Below the pieces are notes generated by a model. That model did no database searches. It was not told where the DNA came from and saw only the letters and a list, made by a program, of their open reading frames with translations. The position numbers and the translations under genes were made by a program. A stretch of DNA of 47,585 bases from Gammaproteobacteria bacterium (GTDB lineage Bacteria; Pseudomonadota; Gammaproteobacteria; Pseudomonadales; Pseudohongiellaceae), in NCBI GenBank assembly GCA_030831125.1, contig JAURLQ010000047.1, forward strand, positions 1 through 47,585, in the 5' to 3' direction. Below, piece by piece: positions 8,522 to 17,681 of this stretch. Positions within the stretch are counted from its first letter, which is position 1. Each line of letters starts with the position of its first letter.

Positions 8522-9493
8522 TCAGACTACCCTGTCTGGCAGTTCCCTTCCTGAAAAAAATGCTTCCAGATTGGCCAGCACCCGCATACCCATAGCCGTT
8601 CTGGTAACTGTTGTTGCACTACCCAGATGCGGGAGCAACACAACATTTTCCATATTTGCCAGGCCGGGACTCACCTTGGGCTCATCCTCATAGACATCAA
8701 GGCCTGCACCAGCCAGCTGGCCTTTACCCAGCGCCTCAACCAGTGCAGCTTCATCTATCACATCTCCCCTGGCCGTGTTGATCAGATAAGCATGTGACTG
8801 CATGCAGGCAAAACGACCGGCATCCATCATATGGTGTGTGTTCTTGCCCCCGGGACAGTGCAGGGAAACAAAGTCGGCACGCCCCAGCATGTCATCCAGT
8901 TCACTGAAATATTCAGCCTTCATTTCGGACACGCATGCATCATCCACGATGCTGCGATTGTGATACAGAATTTGCATGCCAAAGCCATAGTGTGCCTTTC
9001 TGGCCATTGCCATCCCTATTCTGCCCATACCGACAATGCCGAGTGTGGCTCCGGTAATCATGGTGCCCATCAGATGGGTGGGATACCAACCATGCCAGTT
9101 CCCGCTGCGAAGCTGACGCTCGCCTTCCCCTGCCCTGCGTGCAAGCATCAACAGCAGAGTCATTGCAAGATCTGCAGTAGCATCTGTCAGTACACCAGGG
9201 GTATTGCTCACCAGGATGTTTCTGGAGCGGGCCGCCTCCAGATCAATATGGTTGTAACCAACACCGTAATTGGCCAGCAATTTCGTTCTGATGCCGGTAT
9301 CAGGGAAGAGGTCTGCGGAAATCCTGTCGGTAACACATGGACAGATGGCATCATAGTTACTGAAAGCCTCTTGCCACTGTGATCTGGACAGTGAGGCATT
9401 CACGAATGTGACATCGAACTTTTTAGCCAGCGCATTTTCAACTGCCTCTGGCCAACGTCTTGTAACGAGAATTGAAGCTCCAGTACTGCTCAT
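8522..9493 (-). CDS. D-isomer 2-hydroxyacid dehydrogenase
   Basis: A 323-residue NAD(P)-dependent dehydrogenase of the glyoxylate/hydroxypyruvate reductase type. The start at 9493 has AGGAGA at the right distance; the longer open frame to 9583 is not needed. Visible are LLANYGVGYNHID, the nucleotide site LGIVGMGRIGMAMA, the catalytic Arg in INTARGDVIDE, the Glu in DVYEDEPKV and the His in LLPHLGSAT. It reduces an alpha-keto acid such as glyoxylate or hydroxypyruvate, or oxidises the hydroxy acid; the exact substrate is not set by the sequence. It follows the DUF3429 gene by 28 bases and is probably cotranscribed with it. Confidence 0.9.
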   Translation of the reverse strand: MSSTGASILVTRRWPEAVENALAKKFDVTFVNASLSRSQWQEAFSNYDAICPCVTDRISADLFPDTGIRTKLLANYGVGYNHIDLEAARSRNILVSNTPGVLTDATADLAMTLLLMLARRAGEGERQLRSGNWHGWYPTHLMGTMITGATLGIVGMGRIGMAMARKAHYGFGMQILYHNRSIVDDACVSEMKAEYFSELDDMLGRADFVSLHCPGGKNTHHMMDAGRFACMQSHAYLINTARGDVIDEAALVEALGKGQLAGAGLDVYEDEPKVSPGLANMENVVLLPHLGSATTVTRTAMGMRVLANLEAFFSGRELPDRVV

Positions 9494-9521
9494 GCCGGTT
9501 CTCCTGATTGAATTCTGCCGG

Positions 9522-9953
9522 TCAGACAACGAGAACCAGCAGGATACTTGCCACAGCGGCAAAAGAGACAATGCATCTTCCATGCCAGAACCAGGCTGTA
9601 GTGACCCTTTGTCTGCTCAACCTCAACTCAATGATCCAGGTCATCACCACACCCGGCAATGCAAGAGCCAGACCGGATTTCTCCCCCGCACTGAAAAGGC
9701 TGTAAAGTACCAGAACAAGAATGAATACGCTGAACAGGTATACAGAGTCTGCTGTGCGTTTACAGAAATGGATAGACCACTGCATCCCGGCGGTAAATGC
9801 AGTCAGCACTCCGGTATAGACATGGAGCATAAGGACCGGGTCAACAGTTGATGCCGACTGGCCTGATAATTTCATCAGCGCCAGTACCGGAAAAGGTATA
9901 GCAGTCAAAACAAGCAGGCAGATCGCCAGTTGTTTCTGGTTGAAGAATTTCAT
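9522..9953 (-). CDS. DUF3429-like integral membrane protein
   Basis: A 143-residue hydrophobic protein with about five membrane segments, near residues 9-28, 40-58, 70-88, 94-108 and 126-143. The VYTGVLTAFTAGMQWSIHF segment resembles the conserved Tyr...Gly-His/Gln-Trp region of DUF3429 membrane proteins. Function is unknown. It is the first gene of a two-gene minus-strand unit with the 2-hydroxyacid dehydrogenase. The start at 9953 is supported by the charged N-terminus MKFFNQKQ before the first helix. Confidence 0.65.
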   Translation of the reverse strand: MKFFNQKQLAICLLVLTAIPFPVLALMKLSGQSASTVDPVLMLHVYTGVLTAFTAGMQWSIHFCKRTADSVYLFSVFILVLVLYSLFSAGEKSGLALALPGVVMTWIIELRLSRQRVTTAWFWHGRCIVSFAAVASILLVLVV

Positions 9954-10269
9954 TTTACTCCCTGCTGACGGTTTTCATGAAACCAGCCGTGATATCTTCC
10001 TTTCCGTCCCCTCTATCGTATAGAGGAAACATATATAGGAAATGATCTTGAAGTATCCCGTATCTTCATGGCTCGCCATTCCCATGGAAATGACACACGG
10101 GTGTCAGTCAATTATCCATGCACAAGATTGATAATGACAGCGCTCCCATGGTGTTTCTTTCAGCATAATCAAAAGTATCATGTACTTGACCACCCGGAAT
10201 GGATAAAGGCATGCTAGGGAATCTACCCACCCATCAATTATCTGACCCCGTTCCGGAATACAATACCCC
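9954..10269. other. Divergent intergenic region
   Basis: This 316-base gap separates two divergent genes and should hold promoters for both. Apart from the palindrome at 10010-10026 nothing stands out; no small gene or strong terminator is visible. Confidence 0.5.
10010..10026. promoter_or_regulatory. Operator-like palindrome
   Basis: CCTCTAT and ATAGAGG flank a three-base spacer (cgt), a perfect 7-bp dyad about 60 bases upstream of the DUF3429-like gene. The shape suits a dimeric repressor site. No regulator gene is adjacent, so the binding protein is unknown. Confidence 0.35.
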
Positions 10270-10743
10270 ATGGCTTCTTCACTCCAGCAGATCAACATCA
10301 GCTATCTTCCTTCCGAAGACAGGCTGTTGATGAAGGTCACCTCCAAAGGAGAGGAGTTCAGGATCTGGCTGACACGGCGGTATACGGCACTGCTGCTCAA
10401 GGTACTGGAAAGCCAGCTGGATGAACTGGGCACGCCAATACAGGCAAGAACAGGTGAACTTGCCAAAAAACTCAAACAGGGTGCCTTTGACAAACCTTTC
10501 GAAACTGATACCACCACCAGTTACCCGCTGGGTGAAAAGGGGGTTCTCGGTTTCATAATCAACGTCAGCAAACCCAAAGGAGGCGCAGTAAGTCTGCAAC
10601 TTTTGCCTGAAGATGGTCAGGGCCTGAACCTGAACCTGGATAGTGCCACCATAGCCTTGCTCACCAACCTGATAGAACAGGGATTGACGCAAACTGACTG
10701 GCAACTGTCGAGTCCAGCTGCCAGCGCCGGCATGATGCATTAA
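10270..10743 (+). CDS. Conserved hypothetical protein
   Basis: A 157-residue soluble protein without signal peptide or membrane segment. The N-terminal half (INISYLPSEDRLLMKVTS, then EFRIWLTRRYTALLLKVL) is of a type I have seen in proteobacterial hypothetical proteins; the C-terminal half is beta-rich (GFIINVSKPKGGAVSLQLLP) and ends in a helix. No known domain was recognised. The gene stands alone, 218 bases before the cytochrome gene. The ribosome site is weak, but no better start exists nearby. Confidence rests on length and a composition unlike shadow frames. Confidence 0.7.
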   Translation: MASSLQQINISYLPSEDRLLMKVTSKGEEFRIWLTRRYTALLLKVLESQLDELGTPIQARTGELAKKLKQGAFDKPFETDTTTSYPLGEKGVLGFIINVSKPKGGAVSLQLLPEDGQGLNLNLDSATIALLTNLIEQGLTQTDWQLSSPAASAGMMH

Positions 10744-10961
10744 TGAAAGGAACCGTAGGCAATGCGGATGTATTTTGCTAACCTTTCGGGCTGCTGCAGG
10801 CAATACCGGCAATGCATCTTTCAATCTGCTGGCGATCCTGTTCTGGCAAGCGGCAAATTCGGGAAACCGGCCGGCCTGGAACAGACAACCAGATACCAGG
10901 GCAGACTGACCCACAGATCAGCTGCCTGTGAAACAACAAATACTATCCTGAGGGGGAAAAC

Positions 10962-12308
10962 ATGTCTTTCAGAACCATGGCCACCGGCCTGACACTTGCT
11001 GTAATGATTGCAGGTTGCGGCTCAGAGGCTGTAACCACAGAAAGCACCTTTGCCACTGACAGTGCTGCCCAGGCTGCTGCAGTTGGCATCTCTCATGGAG
11101 AATATGTGGCACGACTAGGGAACTGCGTCGCCTGCCATTCCATCCCGGAAGGTGAGCCATTGGCTGGAGGCCTGAAAATGGCCGTGCCAATGCTGGGGAA
11201 TATCTATGCCACCAACATCACACCGGATGATACCCATGGGATCGGTATGTATACGTTCGACGAATTTGATCGTGTCATGCGAACTGGTGTTGCCCGAGAC
11301 GGCCACCGCTTGTACCCGGCCATGCCCTACCCCTCATATGCCAAAATGTCTGAACAGGACATGCGTGCACTCTATGACTTCCTGATGAATGAAGTCGAAC
11401 CGGCAAACGAGCCCAACCTGCCGTCCGATATCACAGGCTTCAAAAGCCAGCGTTGGCCACTTGCCATCTGGAACCTGTTGACTGTTGATGACAACCCCTA
11501 TACTCCGGACGACAGCAAAAGTGACCTTTTCAACCGGGGCGCCTATCTTGTTGAAGGTCTTGGTCACTGTGGTGCCTGCCACACACCCCGCGGACTGCTC
11601 ATGCAGGAAAAAGCACTCGACAGCAGCGACAGCGACTATCTTTCAGGTGCTCCGCTTGACCACTGGATGGCTTCAAGCCTTAACGGTGATCCCAACTCCG
11701 GTCTGGGTCGCTGGGAAGAAGCCGACATTGTTGAATTCCTGAAAACGGGCCACAACCGTTTCGGTACTGCATTCGGCACCATGGTTGAAGTTGTCAATAA
11801 CTCCACTACCCATATGAGTGATGACGACCTTCAGGGTATGGCGGAATATCTAAAGTCACTGTCTGCTGTCGCTGAAAGCGGCGCTACCCCTTACAGTTAC
11901 AGTGATGCTGAAACTCAGCAACTGCTTGCGCTGGATTTCAGCAAAACCGGTTCACAGGTGTATTACGAATATTGCTCGAACTGCCATGTGACAAGTGGCG
12001 CGGGCTATTACCCGTACCAACCTCCGCTGGCAGGCAACCCGGTAGTCATGGATCCTGACCCGAGTTCTCTGATCAATATCACACTCAATGGCTCATTGAG
12101 GGTAATTGCCGATGAAGGCCCCGATGTGAACGACATGCCATATTTCAGACAACTGCTCAGTGATCAGCAGATTGCGGATGCCATCACCTTCATTCGCAGC
12201 AGTTGGGGAAATTCAGCCCCACCTGTCAGCGCCGGGCAAGTGACCGAAATCAGGGCCGCCACTGATCCCAGCAGGAATGACGACATCTTTGTCCTGCGGA
12301 TGAAATGA
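10962..12308 (+). CDS. Triheme c-type cytochrome, lipoprotein
   Basis: A 448-residue exported cytochrome with three haem sites: CVACH (55-59), CGACH (203-207) and CSNCH (338-342). A lipobox (MIAGC, Cys19) predicts anchoring to a membrane facing the periplasm. The domain plan matches the cytochrome subunits of alcohol, gluconate or aldehyde dehydrogenases, which pass electrons from a periplasmic dehydrogenase to quinone or oxidase. No dehydrogenase subunit is next to it, so it is an orphan here. The start has GAGGGGGAAAAC just upstream. A strong terminator follows, so it is probably monocistronic. Confidence 0.9.
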   Translation: MSFRTMATGLTLAVMIAGCGSEAVTTESTFATDSAAQAAAVGISHGEYVARLGNCVACHSIPEGEPLAGGLKMAVPMLGNIYATNITPDDTHGIGMYTFDEFDRVMRTGVARDGHRLYPAMPYPSYAKMSEQDMRALYDFLMNEVEPANEPNLPSDITGFKSQRWPLAIWNLLTVDDNPYTPDDSKSDLFNRGAYLVEGLGHCGACHTPRGLLMQEKALDSSDSDYLSGAPLDHWMASSLNGDPNSGLGRWEEADIVEFLKTGHNRFGTAFGTMVEVVNNSTTHMSDDDLQGMAEYLKSLSAVAESGATPYSYSDAETQQLLALDFSKTGSQVYYEYCSNCHVTSGAGYYPYQPPLAGNPVVMDPDPSSLINITLNGSLRVIADEGPDVNDMPYFRQLLSDQQIADAITFIRSSWGNSAPPVSAGQVTEIRAATDPSRNDDIFVLRMK

Positions 12309-12330
12309 CACCTCACAGTCAAAATGATGA

Positions 12331-12358
12331 ACGCCGGCTTTATGCCGGCGTTTTTTTT
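12331..12358 (+). terminator. Rho-independent terminator after the cytochrome gene
   Basis: An 8-bp GC-rich stem (ACGCCGGC / GCCGGCGT) with a 5-base loop is followed directly by a run of T. Confidence 0.92.
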
Positions 12359-12424
12359 ACAATTTCGCGACAATTTCATGATTGTGATGTACTACACTTG
12401 GTTCTGGTCACACGGAGAACACTG

Positions 12425-13183
12425 ATGAATTTCAACACGGATATTAGTGCCGGACTATACGGCCTGCTCATCATTTCCATGCTGTTGCTGCCACTACAGG
12501 GACATACCCAGAATCAACTCAGTCTGGGCACATTGGCGCCGGGACAAATAGCACTGAACCTGAATCTCACCGAGCAGAAAGAAGTTGATCAGGATACGCT
12601 CAATGCCAGTCTGGTATTTACCGTTCAGGGGCGTAACCAGACCGCACTCCAGAATGAAGTCAACGAGGCCATTGCTGGAGCGATCAAACTGCTGCAGGAC
12701 AGCAGTGAGGTGGACTTTACTACCGGCAGATACCGTGTCTCGATGGTGCCAACTGAACGGCCTTCCCGTAATGACATTGAGAATCCTGTTTGGCGTGCGC
12801 AACAAAGCATGGATTTGCGCAGCACCAACAGTGATGCCCTGCTTGAAATGGCTGGAAAATTACAGGAATCCGGCATGACGATGAACGGCCTCTATTATTC
12901 CCTTTCCCCTTCCCTCCATGAAACTGTCTCCGCAGAACTGTTGCAGTCAGCGCTTGAGAAACTGACAGGAAGAGCCGAGGCGGCTGCCAGGGCGCTTGGC
13001 AGGAACAGTGCCGAACTTGTGGAAGTGAGCATGGATGGCAGCCCCAATTTCGGGCAAGCCTATATGCCAATGGAAATGAGTGGTGCAGCAATGCTGCGTG
13101 CTGATTTCGCGCCGCCGCAGGCAGAGCCGGGTACTTCCAGGGTTTCAGTGACCATTTCTGCCAGAGCGATACTTTCACCGTAA
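12425..13183 (+). CDS. SIMPL domain (DUF541) protein
   Basis: A 252-residue exported protein from the ATG at 12425, which has CGGAGA seven bases upstream; the longer open frame begins inside the preceding terminator and is rejected. A signal peptide covers about residues 1-28 (LLIISMLLLPLQGHTQ). The mature part has the SIMPL layout: paired beta segments and helices with LNASLVFTVQGRNQTAL, GLYYSLSP, a long helix (LLQSALEKLTGRAEAAARAL) and the final strand SRVSVTISARA. These periplasmic proteins are common and of unclear function. The gene stands alone between two terminators. Confidence 0.78.
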   Translation: MNFNTDISAGLYGLLIISMLLLPLQGHTQNQLSLGTLAPGQIALNLNLTEQKEVDQDTLNASLVFTVQGRNQTALQNEVNEAIAGAIKLLQDSSEVDFTTGRYRVSMVPTERPSRNDIENPVWRAQQSMDLRSTNSDALLEMAGKLQESGMTMNGLYYSLSPSLHETVSAELLQSALEKLTGRAEAAARALGRNSAELVEVSMDGSPNFGQAYMPMEMSGAAMLRADFAPPQAEPGTSRVSVTISARAILSP

Positions 13184-13216
13184 GCATTGCCTGCTACACG
13201 GCCCCGGAAAATGCGA

Positions 13217-13250
13217 TAAAAAAAGCCCGGGAATTCCCGGGCTCTTTGAT
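13217..13250. terminator. Bidirectional terminator between converging genes
   Basis: A perfect palindrome (AGCCCGGG / CCCGGGCT around AATT) lies between converging genes. On its left is a run of A, so it is strongest for the minus-strand gene; the plus side has a weaker T-rich tail. Confidence 0.88.
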
Positions 13251-13273
13251 TTTGTGTCTGCCCAAAAGCAGTC

Positions 13274-14077
13274 TTACAGTCCGCTGCTCTTCTCGAAGAA
13301 GGGCTGACCAAGGTCATCCTTCATGTCCAGCAGGAACTTGTTGTTTTCCTGGCAGACATAGTCCTGCAGCTCCTGACCTTCAATCCAGTTTATGTTCCAG
13401 CCTACTCTCCAGGTATCGGTATAGGCACCCGGATCATCAATAACTGCCTCATAGCGCATCACTTCCTTGTAGGGACGAGTGATGTATTCAATGGTGTGCA
13501 GCTGTTCGGTATGCATGTGACCATTGAAGTCAATCCAGGTCTTTTCGTTGTAGCCGACAGTATCTATCACCAGCGTGTCACCTTCCCAGCGACCAACTGA
13601 ATGGCCAAAATATGTAGGGTTCAACTCTTCTGCAGGTGGATGCTCGCGTCCATCCATGTAGATTTCACGCCAAACGTGCCCGCCGCCCTCAAAGATGATG
13701 ATGATTCGATCACGATTCTGGATGATTTCAGCCGGGTAAGGTGTGCCCATGGAACGTGGGCCGCCGGGAGGCAGACAAAAGCCTTCGGGATCGTATTTCA
13801 CCTGGTTGCCCCGGTTGTATTCCCACATGGCTCTTGCCCATGGCTGGAATGGCGGACGCACACCATCTTCATAGCCTTCCAGGGTAGCTGCAAAATTGGT
13901 GATATAGGGCAGATTCCAGACCCCGTTGCCGCCCAGGTCAACAGTACCATCGGGTAATCTTGGTGTTGGTGTTCTGGGCGCATCTTCACCGCCCCCAGGC
14001 TGGGCTGATACGCAGGTAGCTGCAGCCACTGACAATGCCAGCAAGGTGCTGGCAAAAGAAAATCTCTTGGTTGTCAT
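13274..14077 (-). CDS. Exported protein of the WEGDTL family, unknown function
   Basis: A 267-residue protein with a signal peptide (cleavage near VSAQ, residue 26). The core has WNLPYITNFAATLEGY, PFQPWARAMWEYNR, CLPPGGPRSMGTPY, IIIIFEGGGHVWREIYMDG, GRWEGDTLVIDTVGY and HTIEYITRP. The same order of motifs occurs in the gene at 18117-18959 (GYWEGDTLVVETTGL), so the two are paralogues. I know such proteins from acidobacteria and marine proteobacteria, beside DUF6152 and oxidoreductase genes, without a proven function. A terminator lies directly downstream. One Cys is present in the conserved CLPP segment and one near the C-terminus. Confidence 0.75.
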   Translation of the reverse strand: MTTKRFSFASTLLALSVAAATCVSAQPGGGEDAPRTPTPRLPDGTVDLGGNGVWNLPYITNFAATLEGYEDGVRPPFQPWARAMWEYNRGNQVKYDPEGFCLPPGGPRSMGTPYPAEIIQNRDRIIIIFEGGGHVWREIYMDGREHPPAEELNPTYFGHSVGRWEGDTLVIDTVGYNEKTWIDFNGHMHTEQLHTIEYITRPYKEVMRYEAVIDDPGAYTDTWRVGWNINWIEGQELQDYVCQENNKFLLDMKDDLGQPFFEKSSGL

Positions 14078-14223
14078 TACATTCCCCTCGTTGAGTTTCT
14101 GGGTAATTTTCCGGGTTGCGGGTCTGTGCCCATTTTTGGGCTGCAGTTATAACATTCACCCCCTATACGGTAAAGCAACACTGGCGTGCTTGCTCAAAGG
14201 ATTCACATTCAATGTCCTCCATT

Positions 14224-14940
14224 TCAGTGATTCGAACAGGCTATATCACCAAGATTGCGTGCATACGGACTGTGCTGGCCGAGATAGGGAGGCAGGGAAT
14301 CTATATAGTTTCTGGCAGAACTGAGACTGTCAAACTCATTATGGAAAACCAGCCACTGTTCCCGCCTTCGGTTGTTTGCCGAAATCAGACATAACCAGGA
14401 CTTGTCCAGCATGCCACTGAGCTCAAGAAACTCCAGGTATTCCTGCAATGTGAAAGTTTCGGAAGTGGGGATGGAAATCATCTGGATGGAATATCCCTGC
14501 TTTGTCGACAACGAGGCCTGCCAGGCAGTGGAACGATCCATCATGAGTGTTGCCAGAGGTGGCGCCGGCGGCGTAACAGTAGGAGGTGCTGTTTCCTGTT
14601 GGAATGGTCGCGCTAATGATTGCCCACCGGATTGCGGCAATGCCGCCACCTGATCCTGTTCCGGGGCAGTACCAGCCTGCTGTCGTGTGGATGTCTCGTC
14701 CATGCTGACAGCAATATCCACAGCTTGCTCAGACTCCGGTTCTGCAGTGGCAATAATTCCGGGGGAAGCCACAGCTATGACTTCTTCTGCAATCTCCGGC
14801 TGCACATTTACCGGCGCACTGGGAGGATCAGATATGTTTATCCCGGCCTCTGCCTCGGGGGTAGCGAATGCGCTTACAGCCTGATCGTCAGATTTCCGGA
14901 TCGACATTTCTGTATGGGCTTGTCCGGCATCTGCCGGCAT
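14224..14940 (-). pseudogene. SPOR-domain protein fragment, 5' end missing
   Basis: The C-terminal 85 residues look like a DamX-type SPOR domain: QGYSIQMISI, EYLEFLELSG, WLVFHNEFDSLSSARNYIDS and LPPYLGQHSPYARNLGDI. The N-terminal 150 residues are a Pro/Ala/Glu-rich linker. Such proteins normally have a membrane anchor (often an AAA domain as well) before the linker; here there is none. The frame meets a TGA at 14973-14971 just upstream, inside sequence that reads as a kinase on the other strand. The best reading is a gene whose 5' part was lost at a junction near 14940. It could still be expressed, but would not be anchored. Confidence 0.65.
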
Positions 14941-15252
14941 TGTATTATCGATAATCTGTTGGGCAACTATTCAAGACTGGAACGCAAACCCGGAAGCCCT
15001 TCCACCCACTTGCGCATAGATATACTGAAAAATGCCCCCAAGTGCCTGATTTATATAGAAGATATACATGGCAAACCTTTCCCGCATCCGGAACGGCTGT
15101 TCGAACCCTTCTGGAGTGAGCACGGCGGTGGTCGGGGCATAGGTCTCTACCAGGCCAGGCAGCAGGTGATCGCGCTGGGTGGCAGCCTCAATGTGCAGGC
15201 AGAACCGGACAAGGCCCTGCGTTTTGTGCTCTCCCTGCCCGGCACCATGTAA
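14935..15252 (+). pseudogene. Histidine kinase ATPase-domain fragment, 5' end missing
   Basis: About 105 codons encode only the end of a sensor kinase: an N-box-like DNLLGNYSRLE, a D-box IYIEDIHGKP, then LFEPFWSEHGGGRGIGLYQA and GGSLNVQAE...RFVLSLPG. The order N, F and G2 boxes is that of a HATPase domain. No dimerisation/His-box helix or sensor precedes it; upstream of about 14935 the plus strand is the antisense of the SPOR gene. The Gly-rich D-box is altered (EDIHGK rather than DxGxG). It ends in TAA at 15250-15252. I read it as a remnant, not a working kinase. Confidence 0.7.
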
Positions 15253-15380
15253 AATTTTTTTACATCTGTTTTTTAAAAAAAACCTACATATTGAAGGACT
15301 TAAGTTTTGTATCTAAAGTACTGACCCATGATTACCGGACTATCAGGTAATACGCCCCTTTACAGACCAATGGAGTTGAT

Positions 15381-16085
15381 ATGAAAACCTTGACCAACAT
15401 ACCCGCCAGGAGAGAGCGTGGTTTTACCCTGATCGAGATTGCCATCGTACTGGTAATCATCGGTTTGCTGCTGGGTGGTGTACTGCAGGGCCAGCAATTG
15501 ATAGAAAATTCCCGTGTGAAATCTGCCACCAATGATCTCAACGGTATTGCTGCGGCCACTTTCTCCTACCAGGACCGCTATGGTCGTATGCCTGGTGATG
15601 ACAACGCCGGCCTTACTACAGCCAATACCAATCTTGTCGCACGCGGAGGTTCATGGGCTGACATCCCGACCGGTGCCTACGGCAATTCCAATGGTATCCT
15701 CAATGCTGTTGCAGCTGATGTATTTGCCGGTACTGGCGAAGGTGGAAGCTTCTTTACCCATCTGCGCGCGGCAGGCTTCATCACTGGCGACCCAAGCACT
15801 GCCCTTTCCGCTGCAGTTTTACCTGCCAACCCCTTCGGTGGCCTTACTGGTGTTACCGGTGAGACCATTGATGGCAACATGGCTGGTACCAAAATCTGCA
15901 TGAGCAACGTAACTGGTAGTGCAGGAATTGCACTGGATACCCAGCTTGATGATGGCCAGCCGGATTCCGGCAGGTTCCGCGCATTCGAAGACACTACAGG
16001 TACCACTGTACCTGGCACTGCAGCTGCTTCAGCCGATACTGCCTACGACGAAAACCTTGTTTACACCGTTTGCTACCGCATGTAA
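15381..16085 (+). CDS. Prepilin-type N-terminal methylation domain protein
   Basis: A 234-residue type IV pilin-like or pseudopilin protein. The class III signal RRERG/FTLIEIAIVLVIIG (cleavage after Gly14, Glu at +5 of the mature protein) is complete, followed by the long hydrophobic helix and QQLIENSRVKSATNDLNGIAAA. The C-terminal part is Gly/Thr/Ala-rich, with two Cys about 50 residues apart that could form a disulphide (KICMSN and TVCYRM). GGAG precedes the ATG by six bases. No other pilus assembly genes are nearby, so it may be a minor or substrate pilin used by machinery elsewhere. A strong terminator follows. Confidence 0.87.
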   Translation: MKTLTNIPARRERGFTLIEIAIVLVIIGLLLGGVLQGQQLIENSRVKSATNDLNGIAAATFSYQDRYGRMPGDDNAGLTTANTNLVARGGSWADIPTGAYGNSNGILNAVAADVFAGTGEGGSFFTHLRAAGFITGDPSTALSAAVLPANPFGGLTGVTGETIDGNMAGTKICMSNVTGSAGIALDTQLDDGQPDSGRFRAFEDTTGTTVPGTAAASADTAYDENLVYTVCYRM

Positions 16086-16102
16086 GCACAAGGCATGGAT
16101 AA

Positions 16103-16130
16103 AGCCCCGCACTGTCGGGGCTTTTTTTTT
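16103..16130 (+). terminator. Rho-independent terminator after the prepilin gene
   Basis: A 7-bp stem (AGCCCCG / CGGGGCT, 6-base loop) is followed by nine T. Confidence 0.93.
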
Positions 16131-16274
16131 GAAACCTGTTTATGTTTCAGTCCGGGCTATTGGCTCCAGCTGCACATTCACACCGGGATGCTGTGTTATT
16201 ATCCCGCTGCATCGGGGGTTCATCACAGCCTGGCAGCAAATATCCCTGCCCCGAACATAAAGACACCACAGTGC

Positions 16275-17572
16275 ATGCTTGAAAAACTCAAGTCGATACT
16301 GACAACCAACCACAAAGCCAATGTCCCCCAGATGGCGCTGATGCTTTTACTGTTTCTGGTGTTTATCAGCAATGTGGTGGGGCTGTTGCAGTTCAGGGAC
16401 AACTTCATTCCTGACATTTCCTTCAGCCTGGACTATTTCAGGGACCCGGCCGGTAACCTGGTTTTCCCACGTGTCACCGAATCAGGCGAGTTCATCTATC
16501 TGCTGCTGTCAGGCGTAGTGCTGGCACTGTTATTGCCTGTGCTGAGTCCGATCGCTGCCTCGATACTGGCCTTCATGCTTGCCGTACCACCATTCGCGGT
16601 AGCGCTCTACTCACCCACCAGTTATATCGAACTGCCGATGCAGTTCAATCTTCTGGTGATACTGACGCTGTTCGGTATCAATGTGCTGATCAAGTATTTT
16701 GCAGAAACACGGGAAAAGCAGAAACTGCTGGATGTATTCAGCCAGTTTGTTCCCCCTGAAATCGTCAATACCCTCAACTACGAATCCAAGCAGGAAGCCC
16801 TCCTTGGGGAAGCACGTTTCCTGACCGTGTTTTTCTGTGACCTGCGCAATTTCACCAGCATGTCGGAACAGCTGGATCCCCGGGAAGTTGTCAAATTGTT
16901 GAACGAATACTTCAATACCATGACATCGATCCTCTACCGCTATGGCGCAACCATAGACAAGTATGTTGCGATTCCGTGATGGCATTCTGGGGAGCGCCTT
17001 CCCGTATCGAGAATCATGCAGAAAGAGCTGTGCTGGCATCTTTCGAAATGCACAGACAAATGGAAACGCTGGCAGAAGTTTTCCACAGTCTCAATCTGCC
17101 AACCCCTACAATCGGCATCGGTATCAATACAGGGACCGTCAATGTCGGCAACATGGGATCCCGTTACCGCCTTGCCTATACCGTAATCGGTGACCCGGTT
17201 AATCTGGCATTCCGGCTCCAGGGAATTACCCGCCAATACCAGGTGCCAACCATTGTTGGCGAGGAAACCATGAAACGCTATCCCGGGATGATCTACCGGG
17301 AGCTGGATACGGTAGCGGTAAAGGGAAAATCAGCAAGCACACGCATATACCAGCCCTTGTGCCCGGTCGAGGAAAAGACAGCGGAGTTGGAGCAGATGCT
17401 CGCGCTGCACAAAAAAGGCCTTTCAGCCTGGTATCAGCAGGACTGGCAGGAGGCAGCAGAAATATTCAGACAACTGCTGGCGTCCAATCTGCAGGATTTC
17501 TACTATGCCAGCATGCTCGAAAAAATTGATGACAATCAGAGAGACACGAGATCAATGCCTGATCCGGAATGA
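16275..17572 (+). pseudogene. Membrane class III adenylate/guanylate cyclase, frameshifted
   Basis: Two adjacent frames together make one cyclase of about 432 residues. The first (16275-16979) gives four membrane helices and the first half of the catalytic domain with the metal Asp in FFCDLRNFTSMSE. It ends ATIDKYVAIP-stop. The second continues SVMAFWGAPSRIENH, GIGINTGTVNVGNMGS and YTVIGDPVNLAFRL (with the usual Asn and Arg), then a C-terminal helical tail. Relatives read DKYVGDSVMAFWG; here GTTGCGATTCC lacks one G of the expected GTTGGCGATTCC near 16968, losing the Gly-Asp with the second metal ligand. Either real inactivation or a sequencing error at a GG pair. The start chosen avoids a long unlikely leader overlapping the terminator. 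Confidence 0.85.
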
Positions 17573-17589
17573 AGCCGGTTTGTTCTGAT

Positions 17590-17614
17590 GGGCGCACTGT
17601 TTTGCGCCCCTACA
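17590..17614. repeat. REP-like GCGC hairpin, copy 1
   Basis: GGGCGCA and TGCGCCC arms, here with the spacer ctgttt, are followed by CCTACA. It lies 18 bases after the cyclase stop. Related copies are at 30976 and 37762, with a degenerate one near 40526. Short GCCCCTACAA and GTGCGCC pieces next to it suggest a second decayed unit (17620-17640). Confidence 0.7.
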
Positions 17615-17681
17615 ATATGAGCCCCTACAAACGTGCGCCACTACAACAAATGTGCCATGCATTAATTACCTGTAGCCAGGT

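Noticed and set aside
12305-12424. N-terminal extension of the SIMPL protein
   Set aside because: It passes through the terminator hairpin at 12331, while the ATG at 12425 has a good ribosome site and signal peptide.
15247-15265. AT-rich hairpin at the end of the kinase fragment
   Set aside because: Stem is all weak pairs in an A/T-rich stretch; could be chance, so not listed as a terminator.
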